From Arenibacter sp. F26102 (GTDB lineage Bacteria > Bacteroidota > Bacteroidia > Flavobacteriales > Flavobacteriaceae), in assembly GCF_023015865.1 (NCBI RefSeq), contig NZ_JALKBC010000004.1, forward strand, positions 186,770-250,769: a stretch of DNA of 64,000 nt. Reading direction: 5' to 3'. This document shows, one piece after another, positions 44,483-53,508 of the stretch. The position numbers were made by a program, and so were the translations under genes. Each line of letters begins with the position of its first letter. Position 1 is the stretch's first letter. Under the pieces are notes generated by a model, which was not told the origin of the DNA, did no database searches, and was given only the letters and a program-made list of their open reading frames with translations.

Positions 44483-45958
44483 TTACTGACTGGGATTATT
44501 TATTTTGAGCGTTTTATATACGTCGTCTATTATTCCTAATCTATCAGCAAGGACTATTAAGGTGTCATCACTTTCAATTGTAGTTGAACCGCTCGGGGTT
44601 ATATATTTGTCGCCCCTTTTGATCATGGCAATTATTGCGTTTTTGGGAAAGCCCAATTCAACTATTTTTTTGTTAGTAGCAAAGCATTCCGAACTTACAA
44701 AAATCTCCCTCATTATTGTCTTGGGATCTTCTGAAAAAAGCAAATCCGTTGGGGATAACTTTTTTGACTTTTCAGGAATGGCCACACCAAGCCATTTTGC
44801 CACGACAGAGAGTGTGGTTCCTTGAATTAAAATGGAAGTTACCGAGATAAAGAAAACAATATTAAAAATCATGTTTGCTTTGTCTATTCCGGCCAAAAGC
44901 GGATAAGTCGCAAACACGATCGGGACGGCCCCGCGTAATCCGACCCATGAAATATAAAAGCGTCTTCTCATTTTCATTCTGAAAAAAATCAGGCTTAGAA
45001 ATACACTGATAGGACGGGCTACCATAATGAGGAATATTGAAATAAGTAAACCTACCCCCATAACCGGGATGATTTGAGACGGAAACACCAATAATCCTAA
45101 TGTAAGGAACAGAACAATTTCCATCAACCAGGCCAGACCATCGAACATTTTTAAAATTGTTTTCTTATGTATCAGATCTTGATTGCCTAGATACACGGCG
45201 CAGATATAGATAGCGAGAAAACCATTGCCACCAACAAAGTCAGTAGCTGAAAATGTCACAAACATTAGGGCAATAACCAATACGGGATAGAGTCCCTCAA
45301 AGTCGAGTTTTATCCGATTGATTACATATTTACTAAGTTTTCCGAATCCAAAACCCGCTGCTCCACCTAAAATCATCTGTTGCAAAAACAAAGGAATTAT
45401 AGAAAAGACACTTTGATCTTGGTGAACGACCAAGGATAAAAACGCAAGGGTCAGCACATAGGCCATAGGGTCGTTACTTCCACTTTCCAATTCCAAAGTT
45501 GGTCTCAGGTTAGTTTTTAAGGCCAAACTTTTTGATCGCAAAATGGAAAATACCGCAGCGGCATCAGTAGAGGAAACAATGGACCCCAAAAGCATACTTT
45601 CGTAAATGGTAAAGTCGGTTAGCCACCATACAAAGGAACCAATTGATAAGGCGGTAAGTAAGACTCCCAATGTGCTTAATACAAGGCCTTCGCGTAAAAT
45701 GGGTTTAACTGTACTCCAATTGGTATCAAGGCCCCCGGAGAATAGTATAAAATTAAGAGATACGATTCCAATAAATTGTGCAATTTTGGGGTCGTTGAAT
45801 CGGATTCCCCCTATACCTTCAGAACCGGCGAGCATTCCAATACCCAAGAAAAGCAATAAAGTGGGTACCCCAAACTTGTATGAAGTCTTACCAACAACGA
45901 TACTTATAAAAAGAAGTATTGAACCAACTAGGAGTATATTTTCAATCGTTAAATTCAT
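44483..45958 (-). CDS. K+/H+ antiporter, CPA1/NhaP2 (CvrA) type with TrkA_C domain
   Basis: A 491-residue antiporter with about 12 membrane helices (residues about 5-395). Typical segments: LLFLGIGMLAGSEG, NFILFSGGLDTNWSTVKPI, GSIVSSTDAAAVFSIL (the acidic ion-binding helix, with Asp), LELESGSNDPMAYVL and GLRGAVPIVFATYPL. The cytoplasmic tail (about 405-485) contains a TrkA_C domain (GFPKNAIIAMIKRGDKYITP ... DDTLIVLADR) that in relatives senses nucleotides or ions. It exports K+ (or Na+) in exchange for protons for osmotic and pH balance. Single leftward gene. Confidence 0.9.
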   Translation of the reverse strand: MNLTIENILLVGSILLFISIVVGKTSYKFGVPTLLLFLGIGMLAGSEGIGGIRFNDPKIAQFIGIVSLNFILFSGGLDTNWSTVKPILREGLVLSTLGVLLTALSIGSFVWWLTDFTIYESMLLGSIVSSTDAAAVFSILRSKSLALKTNLRPTLELESGSNDPMAYVLTLAFLSLVVHQDQSVFSIIPLFLQQMILGGAAGFGFGKLSKYVINRIKLDFEGLYPVLVIALMFVTFSATDFVGGNGFLAIYICAVYLGNQDLIHKKTILKMFDGLAWLMEIVLFLTLGLLVFPSQIIPVMGVGLLISIFLIMVARPISVFLSLIFFRMKMRRRFYISWVGLRGAVPIVFATYPLLAGIDKANMIFNIVFFISVTSILIQGTTLSVVAKWLGVAIPEKSKKLSPTDLLFSEDPKTIMREIFVSSECFATNKKIVELGFPKNAIIAMIKRGDKYITPSGSTTIESDDTLIVLADRLGIIDDVYKTLKINNPSQ

Positions 45959-46107
45959 TTTGCGAAACTACTATAGGTTTCTTCAAAAATAAGCGTTCTT
46001 ATCAATATTCTTTACTTTAAAATTAAGATTACCTGCGCTTAAATGTAATAAAGATTCTCCATTTGCCTTTCAGCTTAACAGGCTAGCTGTTTTTCAATAT
46101 TATTCGC

Positions 46108-49100
46108 TTACTTCTTCGCTACCCAATCCGCGCTATTTTTTAGGATGGTCTGATAGGCTTTTAATCCATGGGCCCTTTCATCATGTCCCAAAGTATTCCC
46201 GACAATTTTTGCGGTTGGATGTTTTACAACCCAAACAGTAGGATATTCCTTCCCTGATTTTAGACCTCTGCCTACTGCCAATACCTCTATCTCCGCCCCT
46301 GGGTCTTTTTCCCAACGGTATAATTCGTCAACAATTCTAAATTTGGCGGGCACCCCTTTCATAATGGGATGATCAGGTTTTAGCACCCTTACTTCAAATT
46401 CTTGGAGATCTTCATGGGACCTAGATCCACCCCCTACTAATACTTTGTTGTATTCGGGCCAATCTTCCCAATTGTACCAAGTACTGGGGTGGTAGATAAG
46501 CATATTCATTTTACCTGAGTTTACTCTGGACATAATTACATTTCTAGTCTTCTTATCCAAAGGTTTGTTGTTACTTAAGAAAAGTATATCAGTGGACGGT
46601 ACCAAGTTTCCCAGTTCCATCGTATTTTCTGTGTAGGTTACTGTGTTTTTACCCCCATCACTTAGGATTTCACCATCTGCTATGCCAAAAAATTTGAGGA
46701 AGTCATGCGAACCACCACCGCCCATTACCGAAATCTTTTGGGCGTTCTTATTTTCGGAAATATAGGATCCTGGGGCGGTTACTACAATAACGCCCTGCAT
46801 CATACGCCAATGTCCTGGAAAAGTACAGACATAGGGATAAATACCCGGGGTATCCGGAAGTTTAAACACCACGGATCCGGTAACACCTGGTGCCAACATA
46901 TGCGTTGTTCCCAATACATATCTCGATTTGGGGACATACCCCATTTTTTCTGCTTCCGGATTTTTTAGAAAACCATCTACCATGGCCCCAAAAGTGTCCA
47001 AACTTCCCGGTTGTATTACCACCAAATTATGGGACATCTGATCTTTGTTTTTCAGCACTATTTCTATGGTCTGACCGGCAGTGGCATGCAGGGTTGTCTT
47101 ATCATAAGCCATTTCCTGATCAACGGTATTAAGTACAAAGGTAACATCGGCCTTTATTTTTCCGACCTTGCCTATGCCCATGTCAATGTGTTGATTTCCT
47201 CCGGTATTTACACAGTGAACAGCAATAAGATTTTTTCCTTTTTTAAACAATTGACCCTTTTCACTATCCAGATTTATGTATTTATACGACTCACTGGAAC
47301 CCGTTTCCGCTATCAATAGTTGCCCATTGACATAAATTTCATAATCGTCGTCATGGGCAATTTTAACCACTGGTTCGGCAATTTCATCAGTAATCACCAC
47401 TTCTTGTCGCATCCAGATATCGGAGCTGCTCCATTTCGTGTTCACCTGCTTCATATTATCACCTCCAAACTTGGCCGATCCCTTCTTCCAATCCGAATCA
47501 TTGAATTCGGTTTTCATCCAGTTGTCGGAAGGTTTCTCATAGGTATAATTCCAAGTCGATTTTTTTTCTTCCGCTGAGGGTATTAGCATAATTACGGAGG
47601 AAGGTTCTACCGCCTCAAAGTTGGATTCCCTATAATAAATTTTTAGTGCAGCATTGATCCACTTATCCGAAGTACTGGAATCGTCTTTGGACAATTTTTC
47701 TATTTCAGTGTATAGTGCGTTGGATTCTGGAAGCTCTCCTGCGCGCAATACCGCGGTAAGCTTGATCTGTGGGTCGGAACTGTTTAAGAGGCCCGATTGC
47801 GCCAAACTTTCACTACTTTCCTTTGTTGAAGGCAATAAGGCCAATGCCGCACGTTTTACGGCGTACGAATTATTGTTCAAGGCATTAACAACCAACTCGT
47901 TGGCAACTTTATTTGAACCGTTAAGTCCGCCAAGGCCGTTCAAGGTCCACAAAGCATGTAATGCAGCTGCATTTAGACCACTTTTATCAATATTATTATT
48001 GTCTCCGGCCAAAGCAATAAGATCTGGAATTAGGGAAACTTTTTTATTCTCCACGATTAAGCGTTGTGCAGTCGTCCGCCAAAACATATTGTCGCTTTGC
48101 AAAGCGGCCAAGAGCTTTTTATCATCATTGGGATTTAAGGAGGTGATATTTGAATCATCGCCATCCTCATGGGTAATTATATATATTCTACCATGTCCAT
48201 AATCCCGTAACTGATTTTTATGGGCGTTTCCTTCACCTTTATCGGCATTCCAGATTTGATTGTCCATCCCACGCTTATCCGGGTTGTGCTGGATTACGGG
48301 ATTGTACCAATCTGCGACCCAAATATTTCCATCTGGACCTGTTTCCGCAAAAACTGGAGCGGTCCAGGCATCTGTACTGGCAAAAATATTGCCGCCATCA
48401 ACCTCCTTATACCCTGCCCCATCTTTGACGATTTTTGCTATGTGTACCAAATGTCCGGTTGGCTCAGAAACATACATTTGATTTTGATAGGCCTCCGGAT
48501 AATTTCTTGCCGTATAAAAATTGGCACCCGCGGCTGCAGTATATCCTCCACGAACATCTACCTGTTGCAATGGTATAGTATCTACCGGAGTAATTTCATA
48601 GTGTCCTTGTATAAAATCGGCATTTACCGCCCAAGAAGGCAGTTTATTTAAATAAGCGTAATGTTTTAAAGGTATACCCACATAACAACAATGGTTATTA
48701 TTGGCGGTAGATCCAAATATCTCAAAATTCTCGTTAAAACCAAGTCCCCAGGTATTGTTGTTGAATTGGCCTACGGGTTCAAAATAAGAGCCGTCCTTGG
48801 CAAATTTGTAAACCCCCATTTTAAATTCAACAGGTTTTCCCTGAAACTGATTTTCAAACCCGGAATACCCTACGGATCCCCAAATCATATTGTCCACTCC
48901 ATAGCGCAGATTAGATGGTCCGGCATGGGTGTCAAAGGTTCCGAAACCTTCGAAAAGTACAGTGCTTTTGTCCATTTTGTCGTCTCCATCTGTATCTTCC
49001 AAAAAAACCATATTCGGCGCTTGGGCCACAATGGCACCGCCCTTTACCAGCGTAATTCCGGTCGTTAACTTTTGCTCTGTAGCATAATCCGTAAATGTAT

Positions 49101-49452
49101 CCGCCTTACCATCCCCATTGGTGTCTTCACAGATAGTGATCCTATCGCCCCCAACATCATTACCTAGTCCATGGGGATAATCCTTGGACTGCACCACCCA
49201 AAGTCTCCCTCTTTCATCCCAAGTGAAGGCTATAGGGTTTATTATATTGGGTTCCGCTGCAAATAATTTAGCGCTAAACCCCTCGGGAAGTTGAATATGT
49301 TTTTGGGAATCTTCGGGACTTAGAGGGTTCTGTACCTTGGGGTTCTCTCCGGTATAGGTCAAAGGAGGGGGCGGCGATTTTTCCCCGGAGCAGCCAGATA
49401 AAAGGACCATTCCACAGATCAATAAGGAAAGGTATGCGGTTATATTTTTCAT
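46108..49452 (-). CDS. multidomain lipoprotein: dehydrogenase-type propeller, HEAT, cupredoxin and ThuA-like domains
   Basis: A 1,114-residue lipoprotein (lipobox LLSGC, Cys 21). Domain order: a membrane-bound-dehydrogenase-type propeller (about 40-430; FSAKLFAAEPNIINPIAFTW, DTNGDGKADTF, DTDGDDKMDKS), HEAT-like helices (about 430-600), a galactose-binding-like sandwich (about 625-755; WMKTEFNDSDWKKG), a type-1 copper domain (about 770-895) with His in MSHNLVV and the ligand run CTFPGHWRMM, then a ThuA-like domain (about 905-1114; VMGGGGSHDF ... WYNWEDWPEYNKVLVGGGSR). No CxxCH heme motif. It is last in a leftward operon after glycerate kinase, Tm-1-like, PEP-hydrolase-like and cupin genes. The fused cupredoxin suggests electron transfer from the propeller domain; ThuA relatives act in sugar oxidation pathways. 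Overall reaction unknown. Confidence 0.82.
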   Translation of the reverse strand: MKNITAYLSLLICGMVLLSGCSGEKSPPPPLTYTGENPKVQNPLSPEDSQKHIQLPEGFSAKLFAAEPNIINPIAFTWDERGRLWVVQSKDYPHGLGNDVGGDRITICEDTNGDGKADTFTDYATEQKLTTGITLVKGGAIVAQAPNMVFLEDTDGDDKMDKSTVLFEGFGTFDTHAGPSNLRYGVDNMIWGSVGYSGFENQFQGKPVEFKMGVYKFAKDGSYFEPVGQFNNNTWGLGFNENFEIFGSTANNNHCCYVGIPLKHYAYLNKLPSWAVNADFIQGHYEITPVDTIPLQQVDVRGGYTAAAGANFYTARNYPEAYQNQMYVSEPTGHLVHIAKIVKDGAGYKEVDGGNIFASTDAWTAPVFAETGPDGNIWVADWYNPVIQHNPDKRGMDNQIWNADKGEGNAHKNQLRDYGHGRIYIITHEDGDDSNITSLNPNDDKKLLAALQSDNMFWRTTAQRLIVENKKVSLIPDLIALAGDNNNIDKSGLNAAALHALWTLNGLGGLNGSNKVANELVVNALNNNSYAVKRAALALLPSTKESSESLAQSGLLNSSDPQIKLTAVLRAGELPESNALYTEIEKLSKDDSSTSDKWINAALKIYYRESNFEAVEPSSVIMLIPSAEEKKSTWNYTYEKPSDNWMKTEFNDSDWKKGSAKFGGDNMKQVNTKWSSSDIWMRQEVVITDEIAEPVVKIAHDDDYEIYVNGQLLIAETGSSESYKYINLDSEKGQLFKKGKNLIAVHCVNTGGNQHIDMGIGKVGKIKADVTFVLNTVDQEMAYDKTTLHATAGQTIEIVLKNKDQMSHNLVVIQPGSLDTFGAMVDGFLKNPEAEKMGYVPKSRYVLGTTHMLAPGVTGSVVFKLPDTPGIYPYVCTFPGHWRMMQGVIVVTAPGSYISENKNAQKISVMGGGGSHDFLKFFGIADGEILSDGGKNTVTYTENTMELGNLVPSTDILFLSNNKPLDKKTRNVIMSRVNSGKMNMLIYHPSTWYNWEDWPEYNKVLVGGGSRSHEDLQEFEVRVLKPDHPIMKGVPAKFRIVDELYRWEKDPGAEIEVLAVGRGLKSGKEYPTVWVVKHPTAKIVGNTLGHDERAHGLKAYQTILKNSADWVAKK

Positions 49453-49532
49453 TTTTTCAATTTTAATTTTATTACTTACTATGGTCAGTTAAAAAATTGA
49501 TTGCTTTTTGATAATCGGAATATATAACTATA

Positions 49533-49943
49533 TCAGATTCGTGGACGATATTCTGAATAGGGTGCATTTTCGCTTACGTCCACCGTTCCCGCTTCCCAGC
49601 CTTCCGGAGGTGACAGGATGGCCAAAAATTCCAATTCGCCTTTTCCGGCGTTAAAGGTGCCATGCGCAACATTGGCCCCGATATAGACCGAATCGCCCTC
49701 CTGCAAAATCTGCATCTCATCCTCTATCCATTGTTCAGCCGTACCTTTTAACACATAAAGAATTTCGTGCATTTCCGGGTGAACGTGAAAATTATGTCCC
49801 CCTCCTTCAGGCATTACCACTTTTACCAAATAGGAGTCGGCCTGTTTTATTATTTCGGGATGATAATGCCAATGATGTACGCGACCAAAGGCCTTTTCGA
49901 ACATTGTATCCTTTTCCTTGACAAATTTCCAATTCCTTTCCAT
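49533..49943 (-). CDS. cupin domain protein
   Basis: A 136-residue single-domain cupin. The first cupin motif is HNFHVHPEMHEILYVLKG, giving the His-x-His and Glu/His metal ligands, and the second is GDSVYIGANVAHGTFNAG with the fourth His. No signal peptide. It is 7 nt downstream of the PEP-hydrolase-like gene and 80 nt upstream of the multidomain lipoprotein. Cupins of this size include sugar-acid isomerases, dioxygenases and sugar-binding sensors; the operon points to sugar-acid metabolism, but no exact reaction can be given. Confidence 0.88.
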   Translation of the reverse strand: MERNWKFVKEKDTMFEKAFGRVHHWHYHPEIIKQADSYLVKVVMPEGGGHNFHVHPEMHEILYVLKGTAEQWIEDEMQILQEGDSVYIGANVAHGTFNAGKGELEFLAILSPPEGWEAGTVDVSENAPYSEYRPRI

Positions 49944-49950
49944 AATTGAA

Positions 49951-50811
49951 TTAAAGGGTCAATGCTTTAAACTCCTTTGTCAAATTGGTCAGGGATTGTT
50001 CTATCCCCATTCTTTCCAAGGACGATGCTCCAACAAAACCGTGGAGTCCCTTACAGTGCTCCAAAACATATTTTACATCGGCCGGTGTGTTGATTGGTCC
50101 GCCATGGGCAAGAAGAAAGGTGTCGGGATTGGATTTTTTAACGGCATCAACAATTCGTTGTGTGCGTTCCAGGGCATCATCCATGGAGGCACTGGCGCTG
50201 GTAACCCCAATGGATCCGCCAACGGTTGTACCCACATGGGCAATTATGGCATCGGCGCCCACATCGGCCATTTGGATAGCCTCTTCTGGTTTACCCACAT
50301 ATACCACGGAGAACAAGTCCATTTTGGTGGCTAAATCAACCATATCCACTTCTTTTTGAAAACTCATTCCAGTTTCTTCAAGTACCCTTCTAAAATGACC
50401 ATCTATAATGGAATGGGTCGGAAAATTATTCACTCCGGAGAATCCCATATCCTTCACTTTTCCCAGAAAGTGCCACATTCGTCTCCTAGGGTCACTACCG
50501 TGAACCCCACATATTACCGGAATTTCCTCCACAACTGGAAGTACCTCAAACTCTCCTATTTCCATTGCTACGGCGTTGGCATCGCCATAGGCCATCATAC
50601 CTGCCGTGGAACCGTGTCCGGACATTCTAAACCTACCAGAGTTATAAATAATGATTAAATCCGCCCCTCCTTTTTCAATAAATTTAGCGCTGATTCCTGT
50701 ACCTGCACCGGCAGCAATAATGGCTTTTTTTTGATTTACGACTGCTTGTAACCTATCTCTAACTTCTTGTTTTGTGTAGGGGTTTCCTTTCCCTGTCCAT
50801 GGATTCGGCAT
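49951..50811 (-). CDS. phosphoenolpyruvate hydrolase-like TIM-barrel protein (Tm-1 C-terminal half-like)
   Basis: A 286-residue cytoplasmic TIM-barrel protein. It spans the family from KKAIIAAGAGTGISAKFIEK, GGADLIIIYNSGRFRM and GSTAGMMAYGDANAVAMEIG to VICGVHGSDPRRRMWHFL and a late GFVGASSLERMG phosphate-loop-like end. It matches the family named for a putative PEP hydrolase and is the counterpart of the C-terminal half of tomato Tm-1, a plant protein that blocks tobamovirus replication. Its bacterial role is not established. It follows the Tm-1 N-half-like gene by 72 nt and precedes the cupin by 7 nt. Confidence 0.88.
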   Translation of the reverse strand: MPNPWTGKGNPYTKQEVRDRLQAVVNQKKAIIAAGAGTGISAKFIEKGGADLIIIYNSGRFRMSGHGSTAGMMAYGDANAVAMEIGEFEVLPVVEEIPVICGVHGSDPRRRMWHFLGKVKDMGFSGVNNFPTHSIIDGHFRRVLEETGMSFQKEVDMVDLATKMDLFSVVYVGKPEEAIQMADVGADAIIAHVGTTVGGSIGVTSASASMDDALERTQRIVDAVKKSNPDTFLLAHGGPINTPADVKYVLEHCKGLHGFVGASSLERMGIEQSLTNLTKEFKALTL

Positions 50812-50883
50812 AATATTCCTTTTAATTAGTTGATTATTGTTGAATTTTTATCTGTTGCACTTCAATTGAAATTTTCACCAATA

Positions 50884-52128
50884 CTAGTTTTTGATTATTT
50901 CCAACAGGCATTTTACGGCCTGTTCAGCAAAGTCTTCGGTATTGATATTAGAGTCAACCTCTATAATTTTGATATTTTCGTTTAAATACTTATTAAGGGA
51001 TTGAAATAATGCCCGATCTATTTTAGGATTGTGAAAAACCTCACCGATTCCTCCAATCTTGGACAATCCTCCCATGGGAAGTAAAACGGTCACTGGAGCC
51101 ATGGACTTATTCAGTTTTTCGGCCATAGTCTTTCCAAGAATCCTGTTCTCCTCTTCGTTAGTGCGCATCAGGGTTACATCTGGCGCCCAACTGAATAATT
51201 GTCGGTCCTTATATTTTTCAGGTACAGTATCCAAAGGGCCAAAATTTACCATATCCAAACACCCAGGTACTATAACTTGCGGTAATCCCATTTTGGATGC
51301 GGCTGTCATTCGGTCCGGTCCCGCACTGCATATTCCACCACAAAGTTCATCGGCCAGTTCGGTGGTGGTAATATCCAATATAGCATCAAAGTAACCATCC
51401 AAGGTTAATCCCTCCATGGTCTTGCCTCCAACCCCAACGGAATGGAATGCCAAAACCTCATATTCTTTGTACTTTAATAGTTCAGAACATTTGTCCGCAC
51501 AAAGGGAAGTATTTCCAAAAACGCTTATGGCTATGGTTCGGCCTTGTCTTTCGTTATTCGATACCGAGGCCTGCATCATTCCAACAATGGCAGCAGCACC
51601 TTGGCGCATTATTACTTTACTAATACTGTTTAGTCCAGCTATATCTACTATGGAAGGCATTAAGGTAATATCTTTACTTCCTATATATGCGGACAAGTCT
51701 TTCGTTGCCAAAGTGCTGATACATAATTTGGGAATCCCAAAAGGCAAAGTTTGCATGGCTTTAAGAGCTATGAATGTACCGCCACCGCCTCCCATACCTA
51801 TGATGGCTTTCACTTTATTCTGGAAGAAGAGATCTGTAATTATACCTGCTGCCCCATTTCCCATTACTTCAATAGCCCTACCACGATCGTTTATTTCACG
51901 GAGGCTTGTCAGGGAAACTCCACCTCTTAAAGCCACTTTTTCGGCCTCAAAATGTACTGGAAACAGATCTGTAGAGCCCATTACGCCCGTATTAATCGTA
52001 ATCACACTAGCTCCTTGCCGTACCAAACAGGCATACAAATATCCAAAATCTTCCCCTTTGGTATCTAAGCATCCCACCATAACAATACTTCCTTCTTTTG
52101 ACAATTGTTTATTTGGTGTTATACTCAT
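50884..52128 (-). CDS. Tm-1-like ATP-binding domain protein (UPF0261)
   Basis: A 414-residue cytoplasmic protein of the UPF0261 family, equivalent to the ATP-binding N-terminal half of tomato Tm-1. Typical segments: IVMVGCLDTKGEDFGYLYAC near the N-terminus, AIIGMGGGGGTFIALKAMQ, GIPKLCISTLATKDLSAYIG, VLAFHSVGVGGKTMEGL and VLLPMGGLSKIGG. In Tm-1 this half binds ATP and viral replication protein; the enzymatic role in bacteria is not known. Gene order glycerate kinase, this gene, PEP-hydrolase-like, cupin implies a part in sugar-acid metabolism. A 29-nt gap separates it from glycerate kinase. Confidence 0.9.
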   Translation of the reverse strand: MSITPNKQLSKEGSIVMVGCLDTKGEDFGYLYACLVRQGASVITINTGVMGSTDLFPVHFEAEKVALRGGVSLTSLREINDRGRAIEVMGNGAAGIITDLFFQNKVKAIIGMGGGGGTFIALKAMQTLPFGIPKLCISTLATKDLSAYIGSKDITLMPSIVDIAGLNSISKVIMRQGAAAIVGMMQASVSNNERQGRTIAISVFGNTSLCADKCSELLKYKEYEVLAFHSVGVGGKTMEGLTLDGYFDAILDITTTELADELCGGICSAGPDRMTAASKMGLPQVIVPGCLDMVNFGPLDTVPEKYKDRQLFSWAPDVTLMRTNEEENRILGKTMAEKLNKSMAPVTVLLPMGGLSKIGGIGEVFHNPKIDRALFQSLNKYLNENIKIIEVDSNINTEDFAEQAVKCLLEIIKN

Positions 52129-52157
52129 TCTTATTCTTTCTAAATATGGCTATAAGC

Positions 52158-53291
52158 TTAATTGAAACAAATAATGGTAGACATTATATTTTTGGCACAA
52201 TCCTGTAAAAGTTCTGGGGCCTGCCGAATGGCTTCCTTTAAGTCCATTGGCTGATTTACAATGGAATACACGGCGCTAACTCCAATGTTGTATATCCCGT
52301 CTATATTATCCCCAATTTTTCCGGTAACCACTATTACCGGTACATTGTATTTTTTTGCCATCTTCGCAATCCCGGATATTGTTTTGCCATGTAAGGTTTG
52401 TTCATCAATTTTACCTTCACCGGTAAACACCACATCGGCCTGCTTTATATATTCCTCGATTTTTAGAGTTTCCAATATTAATTCTATCCCATTTACGAGG
52501 CTACCTCTTAAAAAAGCCATTAGCCCGGCACCAGTCCCTCCGGCTGCCCCAGCTCCTGGAATATCAGAAATATCCAATCCCAAAGTAGTCTTGATTATAT
52601 TGGCATAATGGGCAAGGTTACCATCCAAAAGTTCCAAGTCTTCTTTATTTCCACCTTTTTGCTCCCCATATACCATTGAAGCACCGTTTATGCCAGTTAA
52701 AGGATTTGAAACATCACAGGCAACGACAACCTCACAATGTTGAATTTTATTATCAAAATTGGATAAATCTATGGTGTGTAATTCGTTTAAACTACCTCCG
52801 CCTTCATTGATCTCTTTGCCCTTATCATTCAAAAATTTGGCCCCTAGAGCCCTTATCATACCCGCTCCCCCATCATTGGTGGCACTACCTCCTATTCCTA
52901 CTATAATTTTATTACATCCTTTTTCCAGTGCATCCTTAATTAATTGTCCTGTGCCATAGGTGGATGTAGTCAAGGGATTCTTTTCAACTTCCTTCAACAA
53001 TTCCAAACCAGAGGCTTTGGCCATCTCGATCACTGCAGTCTTATTGTCGTTTAAAATTCCGTATTCAGCTTTTATTTGGCGCAGAAGGGGGTCCATTACC
53101 AAAACGGGCACTCTTGTTCCCCCTGCACCTGTCATAATAGCCTCAAGTACCCCTTCCCCACCGTCGGAAATCGGGATTTCATGGATTTTTGCATGTGGGG
53201 TAATCTTTCTTATTCCCTTGGCTATATTGGATGCCACTTCCTTCGCGGATAAACATTCCTTAAAAGAGTCGGGCGCAATTACAATATTCAT
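52158..53291 (-). CDS. glycerate kinase
   Basis: A 377-residue GlxK/GarK-type kinase that phosphorylates D-glycerate, in most relatives to 2-phosphoglycerate. Diagnostic features: IAPDSFKECLSAKEVA at the start, IPISDGGEGVLEA, NKIIVGIGGSATNDGGAGM, IPGAGAAGGTGAGLMAFL and VVFTGEGKIDEQTLHGK. It is first in the leftward operon with the Tm-1-like genes. A perfect 12-bp inverted repeat 110 nt upstream may be its operator. With the aldolase and D-2-hydroxyacid dehydrogenase encoded to the right, it closes a plausible route from a sugar acid into glycolysis. Confidence 0.93.
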   Translation of the reverse strand: MNIVIAPDSFKECLSAKEVASNIAKGIRKITPHAKIHEIPISDGGEGVLEAIMTGAGGTRVPVLVMDPLLRQIKAEYGILNDNKTAVIEMAKASGLELLKEVEKNPLTTSTYGTGQLIKDALEKGCNKIIVGIGGSATNDGGAGMIRALGAKFLNDKGKEINEGGGSLNELHTIDLSNFDNKIQHCEVVVACDVSNPLTGINGASMVYGEQKGGNKEDLELLDGNLAHYANIIKTTLGLDISDIPGAGAAGGTGAGLMAFLRGSLVNGIELILETLKIEEYIKQADVVFTGEGKIDEQTLHGKTISGIAKMAKKYNVPVIVVTGKIGDNIDGIYNIGVSAVYSIVNQPMDLKEAIRQAPELLQDCAKNIMSTIICFN

Positions 53292-53400
53292 TATATCCTG
53301 TATTTGATATTTTTTAAAAATTTGTTACGCTCTATACAAATATAACGTATCTAACAAGCGTTTTATAGCCTATATTTCACCCAATACAGATTATATATTG

Positions 53401-53432
53401 ATCATTATAAAGTTTACTTTCTTTATAATGAT
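53401..53432. promoter_or_regulatory. perfect 12-bp inverted repeat upstream of glycerate kinase operon
   Basis: ATCATTATAAAG (53401-53412) and CTTTATAATGAT (53421-53432) are exact reverse complements with an 8-nt centre. The element is 110 nt before the glycerate kinase ATG and 74 nt after the stop of the upstream esterase. The stem is AT-only apart from two G-C type pairs and has no following T-run, so an operator is more likely than a terminator. Confidence 0.5.
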
Positions 53433-53508
53433 AGCATCCAATATACCAATCCGTTTGATGGTTGTTACAAATAATCCATGAACATAATTCTAGCAATATC
53501 AAATCCTT

